Of a stretch of DNA of 64,000 nucleotides, positions 17,680 through 28,054 are shown one piece after another; the stretch's first letter is position 1, and each line of letters begins with the position of its first letter. The notes beneath the pieces were generated by a model. It was given only the letters and a program-made list of their open reading frames with translations. It searched no databases and had not been told where the DNA came from. This stretch comes from an uncultured Gammaproteobacteria bacterium (GTDB lineage Bacteria; Pseudomonadota; Gammaproteobacteria; Nitrosococcales; Methylophagaceae). The stretch covers positions 427,266 to 491,265 of the forward strand of contig CAJIZI010000003.1 in assembly GCA_905181885.1 (NCBI GenBank). The letters are read 5' to 3'. Made by a program: the position numbers and the translations under genes.

Positions 17680-18483
17680 ATGAAGCATTTCATTAAATCA
17701 GCTTTTTTTTTTCTAACACTACTGATCACATTCAATGCCAGTGCCCATGAAGAAAACATTCAGAATGAACCCGGTTTACTAGGTGGTGACTTCACAGGCT
17801 GGGTTGAGTTCGGTAATGAGCGTATGTTCAGGGGTAACTCTGAAACACAAAATAGCGATATCTTATCTCTTCAGGGTTTATTGACTTGGACACATGCTGA
17901 TACAGGCCTATATGTTGGTTACTGGGCAGCAACTAACAAATTTGATATTGCCCCAGATATCTATGCAGAATCCGGACCATATATTGGTAAGCTCGGTACT
18001 ACCGAAATCTCAGGAGTGGATTTCAATTATAATGTCTTTGTATGGCACTACATTTATCATGAGGATGGCAAAGGACAGCCTAACTATACAGAGCTTTGGT
18101 TTACAGCTAATAAAGATGTCACTGAGAACCTAAATATTTATGTTGAGTTCACACACACCCTGGATGCTTGGTTCGGTACAAAGGATGCAAAAGGTACTAG
18201 CGGTAATGGCGACCCTGTGTATGGTTATGCAACTGCTATCACACCAACATATCAACTAGGTAATGATTGGTCTATTAATGCAACTCTTGGTTATCAAGCA
18301 TTTAACAAGCCACAATTTGTTGCCGTCGGTGACTGGATGTACGCTAATGTCGGTGTAGTAAAAGTTTTTCCAGGTGGATGGAAAGCTAGTCTCAGCTATC
18401 ACGATACAAACGTTCACAACGATGTGGACACTAGCGATATTTGGCAAAGTCATGTTGTTGGCAGCATTTCAAAAAGTTTCTAG
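17680..18483 (+). CDS. TorF family putative outer-membrane porin
   Basis: A 267-residue protein with a signal peptide (hydrophobic stretch ending FNASAHEE) and alternating polar/aromatic strands ending in a terminal phenylalanine (SHVVGSISKSF), typical of an outer-membrane beta-barrel. The opening GDFTGWVEFGNERMFRGNSET and the repeated SYxD/W pattern match the TorF (Gcw_chp) family of putative porins. Placed after an AmiS/UreI channel, it could bring small nitrogen compounds through the outer membrane. That pairing is inference. Confidence 0.85.
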   Translation: MKHFIKSAFFFLTLLITFNASAHEENIQNEPGLLGGDFTGWVEFGNERMFRGNSETQNSDILSLQGLLTWTHADTGLYVGYWAATNKFDIAPDIYAESGPYIGKLGTTEISGVDFNYNVFVWHYIYHEDGKGQPNYTELWFTANKDVTENLNIYVEFTHTLDAWFGTKDAKGTSGNGDPVYGYATAITPTYQLGNDWSINATLGYQAFNKPQFVAVGDWMYANVGVVKVFPGGWKASLSYHDTNVHNDVDTSDIWQSHVVGSISKSF

Positions 18484-18791
18484 CACCTGAGCAAAAATCA
18501 AGACCGTAGTCATTTAAACACTCTGATCTAATAGCTTTTACTAAAAAGTTGTTCATGATTTATCATCACAATCATATAACTCTATTAGCTATCAGCGCTA
18601 AGTCCATGAAAACACTGAAAACTATTTTAACCTGTTGATTTTAATATCTTTTTTATACAGCTGTCTATTATTCAATCAATATGAAATCTTATCTTTTAAA
18701 GTAATCCCTAGCGTTATTCTCTTTTTTTATCCACAAAGTTATCCACAAGCGATAGGTATAAGCCTCTAAGTCTCATGAATCTGCTAGAACA
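18484..18791. other. 308-bp AT-rich intergenic region carrying two DnaA boxes
   Basis: No gene is visible. It separates the + strand porin from the - strand VOC fragment, so it contains only 3' ends. Its one clear content is the pair of perfect DnaA boxes near its right side. No terminator hairpin was found for the porin gene. Confidence 0.6.
18727..18747 (+). promoter_or_regulatory. Two perfect DnaA boxes in tandem
   Basis: TTATCCACA occurs at 18727-18735 and again at 18739-18747, in the same orientation, 12 bp start to start. Both match the strongest E. coli DnaA box consensus exactly. The neighbours are not origin genes, so a DnaA-titrating or regulatory role is as likely as replication initiation. 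Confidence 0.6.
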
Positions 18792-19182
18792 CTAGATATT
18801 AAGAATGAATTTTTCTGAAAATTCTAATGCATTACCATCAGGATCACGACAAAAGAAAGCGGCCCTTCCGGATTTACTTCGTGTGAACTCAATATTTGCA
18901 TCTTTTAAACGATTTTCCAGCTTAGCGATATCCTCAACGACAAGCGCTATATGTCGATCTCTCCCACCGTGATCAGGGCGACCATCCTTTGAGTCAGGGT
19001 TTGGCAACTTCATTAAATGGATTTGCTGCCCACTCGCAGCCAATGTCAATCCATGCGCCTTCAAACTGTTAGGTTAGGCCTTGTTCCATTTAGTTGCAGC
19101 TGCAATACATCACAATAAAACACCATTGATGCAGCTTAGCATCTGTGACCAGAAAGCTCGCATGGGCGATTGACTTGATCAT
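18792..19182 (-). pseudogene. VOC/glyoxalase superfamily protein, frameshifted
   Basis: The C-terminal 90 codons (18792-19064) are open and end in HGGRDRHIALVVEDIAKLENRL and FFCRDPDGNALEFSEKF, a clear vicinal-oxygen-chelate domain with the metal-ligand glutamate in NALEFSE. Upstream on the same strand the expected N-terminus is present starting MIKSIAHASFLVTDAK at 19182, but at least three single-base shifts separate it from the C-terminal frame. The intact protein would be about 130 residues, of glyoxalase/fosfomycin-resistance type. It may be a true pseudogene or sequencing error. It lies 25 bp downstream of the eamA gene on the same strand. Confidence 0.75.
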
Positions 19183-19207
19183 TCTTCTTCTCCTACCCTT
19201 CTTAATG

Positions 19208-20095
19208 TTATCTGTTATCTGGGCTCTTAATTTTAGCGACACCATAGGCTGCTAGTATAATTAAACCACCACCCAACCATTCCTGAGATGTCATTGCTTC
19301 ATCAGTCAGTAGCCATGCTGCCACTGCGGCAACAATTAACTCAAATAACATGATTACCGACGAACGATAAACTGGCATCATTGCTACACCATACAAGACA
19401 GCCACAGTCATCGCTACTATCCCGAACCAACCTAGTAACCATGCACTAGCCCAGATAGTAGTTGTCACTTCTGGCAAAGGTGACTGTTGCACTATTATTA
19501 CCAATAATGAAACTCCTACTACACCCCACCATATCACTGCAGTTTTAATACTCATCGTTAGACTTGATAGTTTACGCGAAAGAACATTAGTCACTGAAAA
19601 AGCCACTCCAGCTATAAGCGCTAGAGCATCAGCTATTCCATGAGGCCATGGTAGTCCTATTTCAGTGTTCCATAACATTACTAACGAACCTATCATAGCA
19701 ATAGAAAATAATAAGCTAGCCTTTGATGATAATTTTTCTCCTAACCACCATCGACCCAATAGTACAGTCCATATTGGCGATAAATAAAATAGCAACATCA
19801 CGCGCATAATTTCACCTTCTATCAACGCCACCACAAAGGCGACATTGGTCACACCAGCCGCTATTGCTAAAGCCAAGAGTGCGCCTTTATTTTCTATGAT
19901 TTCATAGTAACGATTTGATAGAAATGGAAGTACTATGATAGCTGCAGCTAAATACATTACTAAGGAACTCCATATTCCTGGCATTCCCGCCTCATTTAAC
20001 AATCTCACCGGATACCATATTAAACCCCACATACCGGCTGAAAAAAGAAGGCAAAGTACAGCTAAGTTGTTTCCTGATGATATTCTTATTCTCAT
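19208..20095 (-). CDS. EamA/DMT family transporter
   Basis: A 295-residue integral membrane protein with ten predicted helices in two EamA repeats, the standard drug/metabolite exporter layout. Typical features are the N-terminal SAGMWGLIWYPVR, FYLSPIWTVLLGRWWLGEK at the end of the first repeat and the C-terminal FELIVAAVAAWLLTDE. Substrate unknown; relatives export amino acids or metabolites. It is divergent from dapC, with 74 bp between them. A VOC gene follows on the same strand. Confidence 0.9.
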   Translation of the reverse strand: MRIRISSGNNLAVLCLLFSAGMWGLIWYPVRLLNEAGMPGIWSSLVMYLAAAIIVLPFLSNRYYEIIENKGALLALAIAAGVTNVAFVVALIEGEIMRVMLLFYLSPIWTVLLGRWWLGEKLSSKASLLFSIAMIGSLVMLWNTEIGLPWPHGIADALALIAGVAFSVTNVLSRKLSSLTMSIKTAVIWWGVVGVSLLVIIVQQSPLPEVTTTIWASAWLLGWFGIVAMTVAVLYGVAMMPVYRSSVIMLFELIVAAVAAWLLTDEAMTSQEWLGGGLIILAAYGVAKIKSPDNR

Positions 20096-20169
20096 GGAGG
20101 AACCTTATACCACGAGAAAGGCATAACCCGTTATAATGAGCTGCTTTATTTTAATAATATATTCAAATT

Positions 20170-21363
20170 ATGAATCCTGATTTGACTCAGCTTCACCCTT
20201 ATCCTTTTGAAAAACTCGCAAAATTAAAAGCAGGGTCAACACCTCCGACAGAATTGGTTCATATCCCCTTGTCTATTGGTGAACCTAAGCACCCAACGCC
20301 TGCCCTTATTACTGAAGCTATTACAAGTAACTTATTTGGTTTATCACACTATCCAACTACTGTTGGCTCCATCGACTTACGACAAGCTATCGTCGATTGG
20401 CTTAATCATCGTTTTAAGCTCAACGGTCACCTTGATGCGACTCGACACGTTTTACCCGTCAATGGGACCCGTGAAGCTCTGTTCTCTTTTGCCCAAGCTA
20501 TAATTGATAGGCATAGTAACCCATTAGTAGTCATGCCTAACCCCTTTTACCAAATTTATGAAGGTGCTGCTTTTTTGGCCGGTGCACAACCTTTTTTCCT
20601 TAACTGTAATAGTGACCTCGGCTTTATTCCAGACTTTGATGCTGTTAGCACTGATGTTTGGAAACAATGCCAACTTCTTTATCTATGCAGCCCTGGTAAC
20701 CCTTCAGGTGCTGTTATTAATCAAGCAACTTTAGTCAAATTAATTAAGCTTGCGCACCAATATGATTTCATAATTGCATCCGACGAATGTTATTCAGAGA
20801 TTTATTTTGATGAATCTAAACCACCAATTGGTTTATTAGAAGCAGCCGTCGCCTCAAACTATAATGACTTTTCCCGCTGTGTCGTTTTCCACAGCCTTTC
20901 AAAACGCTCTAATTCACCTGGATTAAGATCGGGTTTTGTTGCGGGCGATGCTAATATCCTTAGTCACTTCTTACGCTATAGAACTTACCACGGCTCTGCC
21001 ATGCCACCAGCAACACAAGCTGCTTCTATCGCAGCATGGAAAGATGAAGAGCATGTCATTTCTAATCGTCAATCTTATCGAGAAAAATTCGCCGCGGTAC
21101 TTGCTATACTATCTCCTATTATGAATGTGCAGCAGCCGGAAGCTGGCTTCTATTTATGGGCGGAAACACCCATTAATGATACTCAGTTTGCACGCCTATT
21201 ATTTAGCCAACAAAATGTTACTGTGCTTCCAGGGTCATACCTCGCAAGAGACACACACAATGGTAACCCAGGTAAAAATCGTATTAGAATGGCTTTAGTT
21301 GTCTCACTTGAGGAATGTACTGAAGCCGCACATCGCATCCGTCATCTTATTGAAAGCCTGTAA
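20170..21363 (+). CDS. dapC: Succinyldiaminopimelate transaminase
   Basis: A 397-residue fold-type I PLP aminotransferase. The PLP lysine is in VVFHSLSKRSNSPGLRSGF, preceded by SPGNPSGAV and SDECYSEIYFD. The opening MNPDLTQLHPYPFEKLAKL and overall similarity fit the gammaproteobacterial DapC subgroup, which converts N-succinyl-2-amino-6-ketopimelate to N-succinyl-diaminopimelate with glutamate. It is followed by dapD, yffB and dapE on one strand, so the lysine/DAP succinylase branch is collected here. Confidence 0.92.
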   Translation: MNPDLTQLHPYPFEKLAKLKAGSTPPTELVHIPLSIGEPKHPTPALITEAITSNLFGLSHYPTTVGSIDLRQAIVDWLNHRFKLNGHLDATRHVLPVNGTREALFSFAQAIIDRHSNPLVVMPNPFYQIYEGAAFLAGAQPFFLNCNSDLGFIPDFDAVSTDVWKQCQLLYLCSPGNPSGAVINQATLVKLIKLAHQYDFIIASDECYSEIYFDESKPPIGLLEAAVASNYNDFSRCVVFHSLSKRSNSPGLRSGFVAGDANILSHFLRYRTYHGSAMPPATQAASIAAWKDEEHVISNRQSYREKFAAVLAILSPIMNVQQPEAGFYLWAETPINDTQFARLLFSQQNVTVLPGSYLARDTHNGNPGKNRIRMALVVSLEECTEAAHRIRHLIESL

Positions 21364-21404
21364 AATATTAATAACAAGAAAACCCCACTGGAGAAATTTT
21401 AAAC

Positions 21405-22226
21405 ATGAGTAATATCCAAAAAATCATCGAAACTGCATTTGAAATTCGTGCTGATATTACACCTGCTAATGCAGATGTAGATGTTCGCAATGCTGTAAAT
21501 GATGCCCTTACAATGCTTGATAATGGCTCTGCACGTGTAGCAGAAAAACAAGGTGATGACTGGGTCGTTAACCAGTGGCTAAAAAAAGCCGTATTGCTAT
21601 CGTTTCGTCTTAATGAAAATAAGATCATGCCTGGCGGCGAAACTAATTTTTACGATAAAGTCGAACCGAAGTTTGCTAGCTTTAACGAAGAAGACTTCAA
21701 CAAAGCAGGCATCAGAGTTGTCCCACCCGCTAATGTTCGTCGTGGCTCTTATATCGCTCCCAGTGTCGTTTTGATGCCTTCTTATGTCAATATCGGTGCT
21801 TATGTTGACTCAGGCACTATGGTTGATACATGGGCAACAGTCGGTTCATGTGCACAGATTGGTAAGAATGTTCACCTTTCTGGTGGCGTTGGCATTGGTG
21901 GCGTACTAGAACCCTTACAAGCTGGTCCAACAATTATTGAAGATAACTGTTTTATTGGTGCTCGGTCTGAAGTTGTGGAAGGTGTCATTGTCGAGGAAGG
22001 TGCTGTCATCTCAATGGGAGTGTACATTGGCCAAAGTACTAAAATATTCAACCGAATGACCGGTGAAATCAGTTATGGCCGTATTCCAGCTGGATCTGTT
22101 GTTGTTTCAGGTAATTTACCATCTAAAGATGGCAGTTACAGCCTCTATTGTGCTGTTATTGTGAAACAAGTTGATGCTAAAACTCGTGGTAAAGTTGGCA
22201 TTAACGAGTTATTACGCGATATCTAA
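21405..22226 (+). CDS. dapD: 2,3,4,5-tetrahydropyridine-2,6-dicarboxylate N-succinyltransferase
   Basis: A 273-residue left-handed beta-helix acyltransferase with the hexapeptide-repeat core ([57 protein letters not shown]). It succinylates tetrahydrodipicolinate in the lysine pathway. Length matches E. coli DapD (274). It is 41 bp after dapC and 2 bp before the yffB-like gene. Confidence 0.96.
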   Translation: MSNIQKIIETAFEIRADITPANADVDVRNAVNDALTMLDNGSARVAEKQGDDWVVNQWLKKAVLLSFRLNENKIMPGGETNFYDKVEPKFASFNEEDFNKAGIRVVPPANVRRGSYIAPSVVLMPSYVNIGAYVDSGTMVDTWATVGSCAQIGKNVHLSGGVGIGGVLEPLQAGPTIIEDNCFIGARSEVVEGVIVEEGAVISMGVYIGQSTKIFNRMTGEISYGRIPAGSVVVSGNLPSKDGSYSLYCAVIVKQVDAKTRGKVGINELLRDI

Positions 22227-22228
22227 TT

Positions 22229-23702
<1,474 letters not shown>

Positions 23703-23736
23703 TTAGCAACCTTCATGTTAATAATTGTAAGACTTC

Positions 23737-23772
23737 TTGCATAAAACGTTATTAATGATATGATATATCATT
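23737..23772 (+). promoter_or_regulatory. Promoter overlapped by a Zur/Fur-type operator
   Basis: AATGATATGATATATCATT (23754-23772) is a perfect inverted repeat with 8-bp arms AATGATAT/ATATCATT and a 3-bp centre, resembling gammaproteobacterial Zur boxes. It overlaps a likely -10 (TATGAT, 23759-23764) whose -35 is TTGCAT (23737-23742), 16 bp away. A repressor here would block transcription of the downstream metal operon. Zur rather than Fur is favoured by the ZnuA-like gene downstream. Confidence 0.65.
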
Positions 23773-23796
23773 TCAATCCAGAGATGAGCAAACACT

Positions 23797-25164
23797 ATGT
23801 ACACAAAAACAACCCTTGCCGTGATGATCACATCGGCACTATTTATGTCTACACCCATATTTGCTGGTGGTGTAGATGATATTAGTGAACTAAAAACAGA
23901 ACTACTAAAAATGCGTCAGGATTATGAAAATCGTATAGATGCTTTGGAAACACGACTCATAAGAGCTGAAAACAAAACTGACAATATAGAAAAACAATCT
24001 AATACTAGTAAGAAAAAAACATTAGCTTCAGGAGCAAGCGTTTTTAACCCAGCAGTTAGCGTTATTCTTAACAGCCAGTTTAGTGATTACAGCCAAGATA
24101 AAGCCGATTACAAAATTAGCGGCTTTGCAATCCCTGGTGAAGGCGGATTAGCTAGAGAAGGTTTCTCTCTAGGTGAAACTGAAATCACCGTAAGCGCCAA
24201 TGTTGACCAGTTGTTAATGGGGCAGACTACTCTTGCTTTACATGATGATGATGGGAAAACAGAAATTGAGGTTGAAGAAGCTTTTATTGAAACGTTAGGA
24301 TTAGGCAATGGTTTAACAGTCCGTGCCGGTCGCTTCTTTTCACCTATTGGCTATCTGAATGAAAAACATATCCACGCATGGAATTTTGCAGATGCTCCAC
24401 TTATATACCGTGGCTTATTCGGTAATCAGTTAGTCACAGAAGGCGTTAAAGTCTCGTACCTATTACCAACAGACTTATATATGGAAGTTGGTGTTACTGG
24501 AGGTAATGGTGATAAAAACCCAGGGAATGGGCAACATAATGGGGTTGGCGATTGGTTAGTTTACGGAAAAACGGGCGCAGACATCGGACATAATAGTAGC
24601 TGGCAACTAGGGCTAGCACACTGGCAAGCAAGTCCTAAAGCTCGTTCAATAGGTGGCGGCCATGCCCATGCGGGAGAGGCTTCAGAAGAATCAGTAGCAT
24701 TTAAAGGTGATACTGATATATCAAACCTTAACTTTGTATATAAATGGGCACCCAATGGCAATATGAGACAGAATAGTCTTACGTTGCTAACTGAATACTT
24801 CTACCTCAAGGATGATGGGGAATTGAGTATTGAAGATGAACTCGCACAATATGATGGTGAGCAATATGGCGGATTTGTTGAGGGGATCTACCAGTTTTCT
24901 CCGCAATGGCGCACAGGCGTTCGGTACGATTATTTAGGAAGTGATTTGAAAGCTTCAGATACAGAGTTATTAGATGATGCGGGACTAGACTATTCTAATT
25001 TTCATCCTAAACGCTATGGTTTGATGCTTGAATATTTACCAAGCGAATTTAGTCGTTTCCGTGTCCAAGTAAACCATGACAGAGCTTCTTCATCTCATGA
25101 TGACACCCAAATATTATTTCAATACACGGTAAGCCTTGGCGCTCACGGCGCACATAACTTTTAA
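23797..25164 (+). CDS. Outer-membrane beta-barrel protein, probably metal-linked
   Basis: A 455-residue protein with a signal peptide (cleavage likely after FAGG or IFA), then a heptad-like helix at about residues 30-70 (ELKTELLKMRQDYENRIDAL), then a beta-barrel domain ending in a C-terminal phenylalanine (GAHGAHNF). A loop near residue 288 contains GGGHAHAGEASEE, a His-rich stretch suited to metal binding. It is the first gene of an operon preceded by a Zur-type box and followed by a ZnuA-like binding protein and a permease. A role in zinc passage or capture at the outer membrane is inferred; the coiled-coil may trimerise it or span the periplasm. Confidence 0.82.
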   Translation: MYTKTTLAVMITSALFMSTPIFAGGVDDISELKTELLKMRQDYENRIDALETRLIRAENKTDNIEKQSNTSKKKTLASGASVFNPAVSVILNSQFSDYSQDKADYKISGFAIPGEGGLAREGFSLGETEITVSANVDQLLMGQTTLALHDDDGKTEIEVEEAFIETLGLGNGLTVRAGRFFSPIGYLNEKHIHAWNFADAPLIYRGLFGNQLVTEGVKVSYLLPTDLYMEVGVTGGNGDKNPGNGQHNGVGDWLVYGKTGADIGHNSSWQLGLAHWQASPKARSIGGGHAHAGEASEESVAFKGDTDISNLNFVYKWAPNGNMRQNSLTLLTEYFYLKDDGELSIEDELAQYDGEQYGGFVEGIYQFSPQWRTGVRYDYLGSDLKASDTELLDDAGLDYSNFHPKRYGLMLEYLPSEFSRFRVQVNHDRASSSHDDTQILFQYTVSLGAHGAHNF

Positions 25165-25177
25165 TCAGGAGTAAGAA

Positions 25178-26074
25178 ATGAAAAAACTATTTTTTATTAG
25201 CTTACTTTTAAGCTATAGCTTCCCAGCATCTGCAGAACTTAATATTTTTGCTTGTGAACCAGAGTGGGCAGCACTAAGTCAAGAATTAGGAGGGGACGAC
25301 GTTGTGGTATATTCCGCCACAACGGGGTTACAAGATCCTCATTACATTCAGGCTAGACCCAGTCTGATCGCAAAGGCGAGAAAAGCTGATCTGTTAGTTT
25401 GTACAGGCGCAGAACTAGAAGTTGGTTGGCTACCTTTATTACAGAGTAAGTCTGCTAACCCAATGATACAAAATGGTGCTGATGGTTATTTTATGGCAAC
25501 TGATTATGTCTCTTTATTGAATAAGCCGACACATATAGACAGGAGCCAAGGTGATGTTCATTCAGCAGGAAACCCACATATTCAAACTGATCCTCATCAA
25601 ATCCTCAAAGTTGGAGAAGCCTTGACTCTAAGGCTTCAACAATTGGATATGAATAGGAAAGCGGCGTATCAGCAACGCTGGAGTGACTTTAAACAACGTT
25701 GGAGATCAGCAATCGTAAAATGGGAAAAACAAGCCGAGCCTTTAATTAATATGCCTATTGTTACTCAGCACGATAACTGGGTTTATATGATAGATTGGTT
25801 ACACCTCAACCGGGTGGCCAATATGGAATCAAAGCCGGGAGTACCACCTACTATTAATGACTTAAATACTGTTGTTAACACCCTAGCTACTTCACCTGCT
25901 AAAGCTATTATTTATGCTGCATATCAACCATCAAAAGCCTCTGATTGGCTTGCTGATAAAACAGGAGTTTCCAAAGTAAGCTTACCTTATACCGTTGGTG
26001 GGGATGCTAGTACAACTGATTTATTTAGCTTGTTTGATAATACTTTAATGTTACTACTTAAAGCACAAAAGTGA
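25178..26074 (+). CDS. Zinc/manganese ABC transporter periplasmic binding protein, ZnuA-like
   Basis: A 298-residue cluster A-I (ZnuA/TroA) binding protein with signal peptide ending PASAEL. Likely metal ligands are the His in DPHYIQARPS, the His in NPHIQTDPHQIL and the His in VTQHDNWVYM, with a C-terminal Asp/Glu. Unlike classical ZnuA there is no long His/Asp-rich loop, only a modest one (DRSQGDVHSAGNPH). It lies 13 bp after the barrel gene and overlaps the permease start by 4 bp. It should deliver Zn(II) or Mn(II) to the permease. Confidence 0.88.
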   Translation: MKKLFFISLLLSYSFPASAELNIFACEPEWAALSQELGGDDVVVYSATTGLQDPHYIQARPSLIAKARKADLLVCTGAELEVGWLPLLQSKSANPMIQNGADGYFMATDYVSLLNKPTHIDRSQGDVHSAGNPHIQTDPHQILKVGEALTLRLQQLDMNRKAAYQQRWSDFKQRWRSAIVKWEKQAEPLINMPIVTQHDNWVYMIDWLHLNRVANMESKPGVPPTINDLNTVVNTLATSPAKAIIYAAYQPSKASDWLADKTGVSKVSLPYTVGGDASTTDLFSLFDNTLMLLLKAQK

Positions 26075-26832
26075 ACTTTGATAGCTTAGATTTTACTTTG
26101 ATGATCCCTGCCTTATTGGCAGGGATCATTGTTTTATCGACCCACGTACCACTCGGCCAAGAGGTATTGAAACGAGGCATTATCTTTATCGACCTTGCAA
26201 TCGCACAGATTGCAGCCATGGGAGTTATCGCAGCCACTCTCTTTGCAGGGGAATTAACAAATTGGTCAGTGCAATTATTTGCAGGCTCCAGTGCAGTTCT
26301 GGGTGCGTTATTGATTCATAATCTAGAGCAACGCTATAACCATAATCTAGAAGCTATCATCGGTTTACTTTATGTGCTTGCAGCCAGTGGTTGTTTATTA
26401 ATGATTAGCCATGCACCTCATGGCGATGCCTTATTGCATAATTTGTTAGTCGGCCAAATTTTATGGGTGAATTACGAACAATTAATTTGGGCAGCCCTAC
26501 TATATAGTGTCCTATTACTGATATGGTTTAAGCTCAAACACAAATCGCCCATCATATTCTACTTAGTCTTTTCTCTGTCAGTTACAGTCTCTGTCCAATT
26601 AGTCGGTATTTATCTTGTCTTTACCAGCTTAATCTTACCGGCCTTAGCAAGTAGAGGAATGCAACAACCTTCTTACCAATTGCTCACCGCTTACAGTACT
26701 GGATTAATAGGTTATTTATTAGGTTTAATAACCTCATTACTATTTGATTTACCCACGGGCGCTGTAACTGTTTGGACCTTAGTTTTTGTAGGATTAATGT
26801 TTTACAAGTTTAAGCAACATCCTAGCTTTTAA
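26071..26832 (+). CDS. Metal ABC transporter permease, ZnuB-like
   Basis: A 253-residue permease of the ABC-3 family with eight or so predicted helices; features include HVPLGQEVLKRGIIFIDLAIAQIAAMG, the FIDLA/AQIAA coupling stretch typical of ZnuB/TroC. The GTG start overlaps the binding-protein TGA (GTGA). No ATPase gene follows; the next gene is purU on the other strand, so ATP must come from an ATPase encoded elsewhere or a shared one. Confidence 0.88.
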   Translation: MNFDSLDFTLMIPALLAGIIVLSTHVPLGQEVLKRGIIFIDLAIAQIAAMGVIAATLFAGELTNWSVQLFAGSSAVLGALLIHNLEQRYNHNLEAIIGLLYVLAASGCLLMISHAPHGDALLHNLLVGQILWVNYEQLIWAALLYSVLLLIWFKLKHKSPIIFYLVFSLSVTVSVQLVGIYLVFTSLILPALASRGMQQPSYQLLTAYSTGLIGYLLGLITSLLFDLPTGAVTVWTLVFVGLMFYKFKQHPSF

Positions 26833-26868
26833 GCTGTTTACGTAAGATTAACTTACCTCCTTTAAAGC

Positions 26869-27726
26869 CTATACACCTTCAGAAAAGACGATGGTGCGTC
26901 GTCCTGAAATAATAATACGATGCTCGATATGAGCCTTTACAGCTCTAGCTAGTACTAAGCGCTCGATATCTTTACCAATCATAGCCAGATCTTCCGGGTT
27001 ATTGTCATGTATAACTCGCTGGATATCTTGTTCAATAATGGGACCTTCATCCAAATCAGCAGTTGCATAATGAGATGTCGCACCAATAATCTTCACCCCA
27101 CGGTCATAAGCTTGATGATAGGGCTTTGCACCTTGAAAAGCCGGTAAAAAGCCATGATGAATATTAATAACGCGACCGACATATTCCTTAACGAACTGCT
27201 CTGACAAAATTTGCATATACCGAGCCATTACCACCAAATCAATATCATACTCAGTCAACAAACTTTTGATACCACCTTCTTGTTCGTCTTTAGTATCTTT
27301 GCTGATTGGTAAGTGATAAAAAGGTTTATCGAACTGTTGTGCCATAGCCGCTAGATCATTATGATTACTTATGACCAGCGGGATCTCACAACTTAGTTCC
27401 CCCTCTAATTCTCTCAATAGTAGGTCGTATGGGCAATGTGATGCACGCGTCACTAATAGTGCAACCCGATATGGCTGGTCTGAATAACGGACTGACCATG
27501 TTAAGCTTAAGGTTTTGGCATACTCTGAAAATTGTTGTTCAAGTGTTGCCTTATCAAGTTGAGAAACATCTTCTAACTTAATTCGCATAAAATACTGACT
27601 ATGCAACACATCGGTATATTGCTGACAATGTAAAATATTGTATTCACGTGACGAAAAAAAGCCAGTAATCCCTGCAACTAAGCCTTTTTGATCAGAACAT
27701 TGAATAAGGAAAACAATGGCATTCAT
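26869..27726 (-). CDS. purU: Formyltetrahydrofolate deformylase
   Basis: A 285-residue enzyme hydrolysing 10-formyl-tetrahydrofolate to formate and tetrahydrofolate. An N-terminal ACT domain (SDQKGLVAGITGFFSSREYN) is followed by a formyltransferase domain with INIHHGFLPAFQGAKPYHQA and GATSHYATADLDEGPII, which hold the catalytic Asn/His/Asp. A 10-bp perfect palindrome, GGGACGTCCC, lies at 27732-27741 and overlaps the Shine-Dalgarno region, so translation may be hindered by a hairpin. In methylotrophs PurU releases formate from one-carbon flux, but this genome's metabolism is unknown. Confidence 0.95.
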   Translation of the reverse strand: MNAIVFLIQCSDQKGLVAGITGFFSSREYNILHCQQYTDVLHSQYFMRIKLEDVSQLDKATLEQQFSEYAKTLSLTWSVRYSDQPYRVALLVTRASHCPYDLLLRELEGELSCEIPLVISNHNDLAAMAQQFDKPFYHLPISKDTKDEQEGGIKSLLTEYDIDLVVMARYMQILSEQFVKEYVGRVINIHHGFLPAFQGAKPYHQAYDRGVKIIGATSHYATADLDEGPIIEQDIQRVIHDNNPEDLAMIGKDIERLVLARAVKAHIEHRIIISGRRTIVFSEGV

Positions 27727-28054
27727 ATCTGGGGACGTCCCTTAAAACCGAATTAATAAAGTAAGTTGAATACTATAACGACAAGTGGTTTTTTTTGCAC
27801 CAAGAACTATAATTTAACTAAGCTTTCTTATTCAACATCATTATATAAATGCTCCGTCACAATCATTATAAATACTTTCTTTAAAAAATAATTAGTCCCT
27901 ATTTACTTTTATTTATATTTTCACTCAAATAATAGAGGGAGTTTATTAAATATGTAACAGTTACCAGAGTTGAATAAAAAGATAGTACTTAAGCTTCTTT
28001 AATTCTTCTCACTTGAAGGCTCCTCACACAACGCATTAATTACTCTAATGGCTA
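27727..28054. other. 328-bp AT-rich intergenic region
   Basis: No gene is visible. Apart from the GGGACGTCCC palindrome at its left edge (in the purU leader), I see no clear promoter, repeat or terminator. It lies between the purU start and the 3' end of the esterase gene, both on the - strand. Confidence 0.5.

Noticed and set aside
18721..18750. A chromosomal replication origin
   Set aside because: Only two DnaA boxes and none of the usual origin genes; not enough to call oriC.
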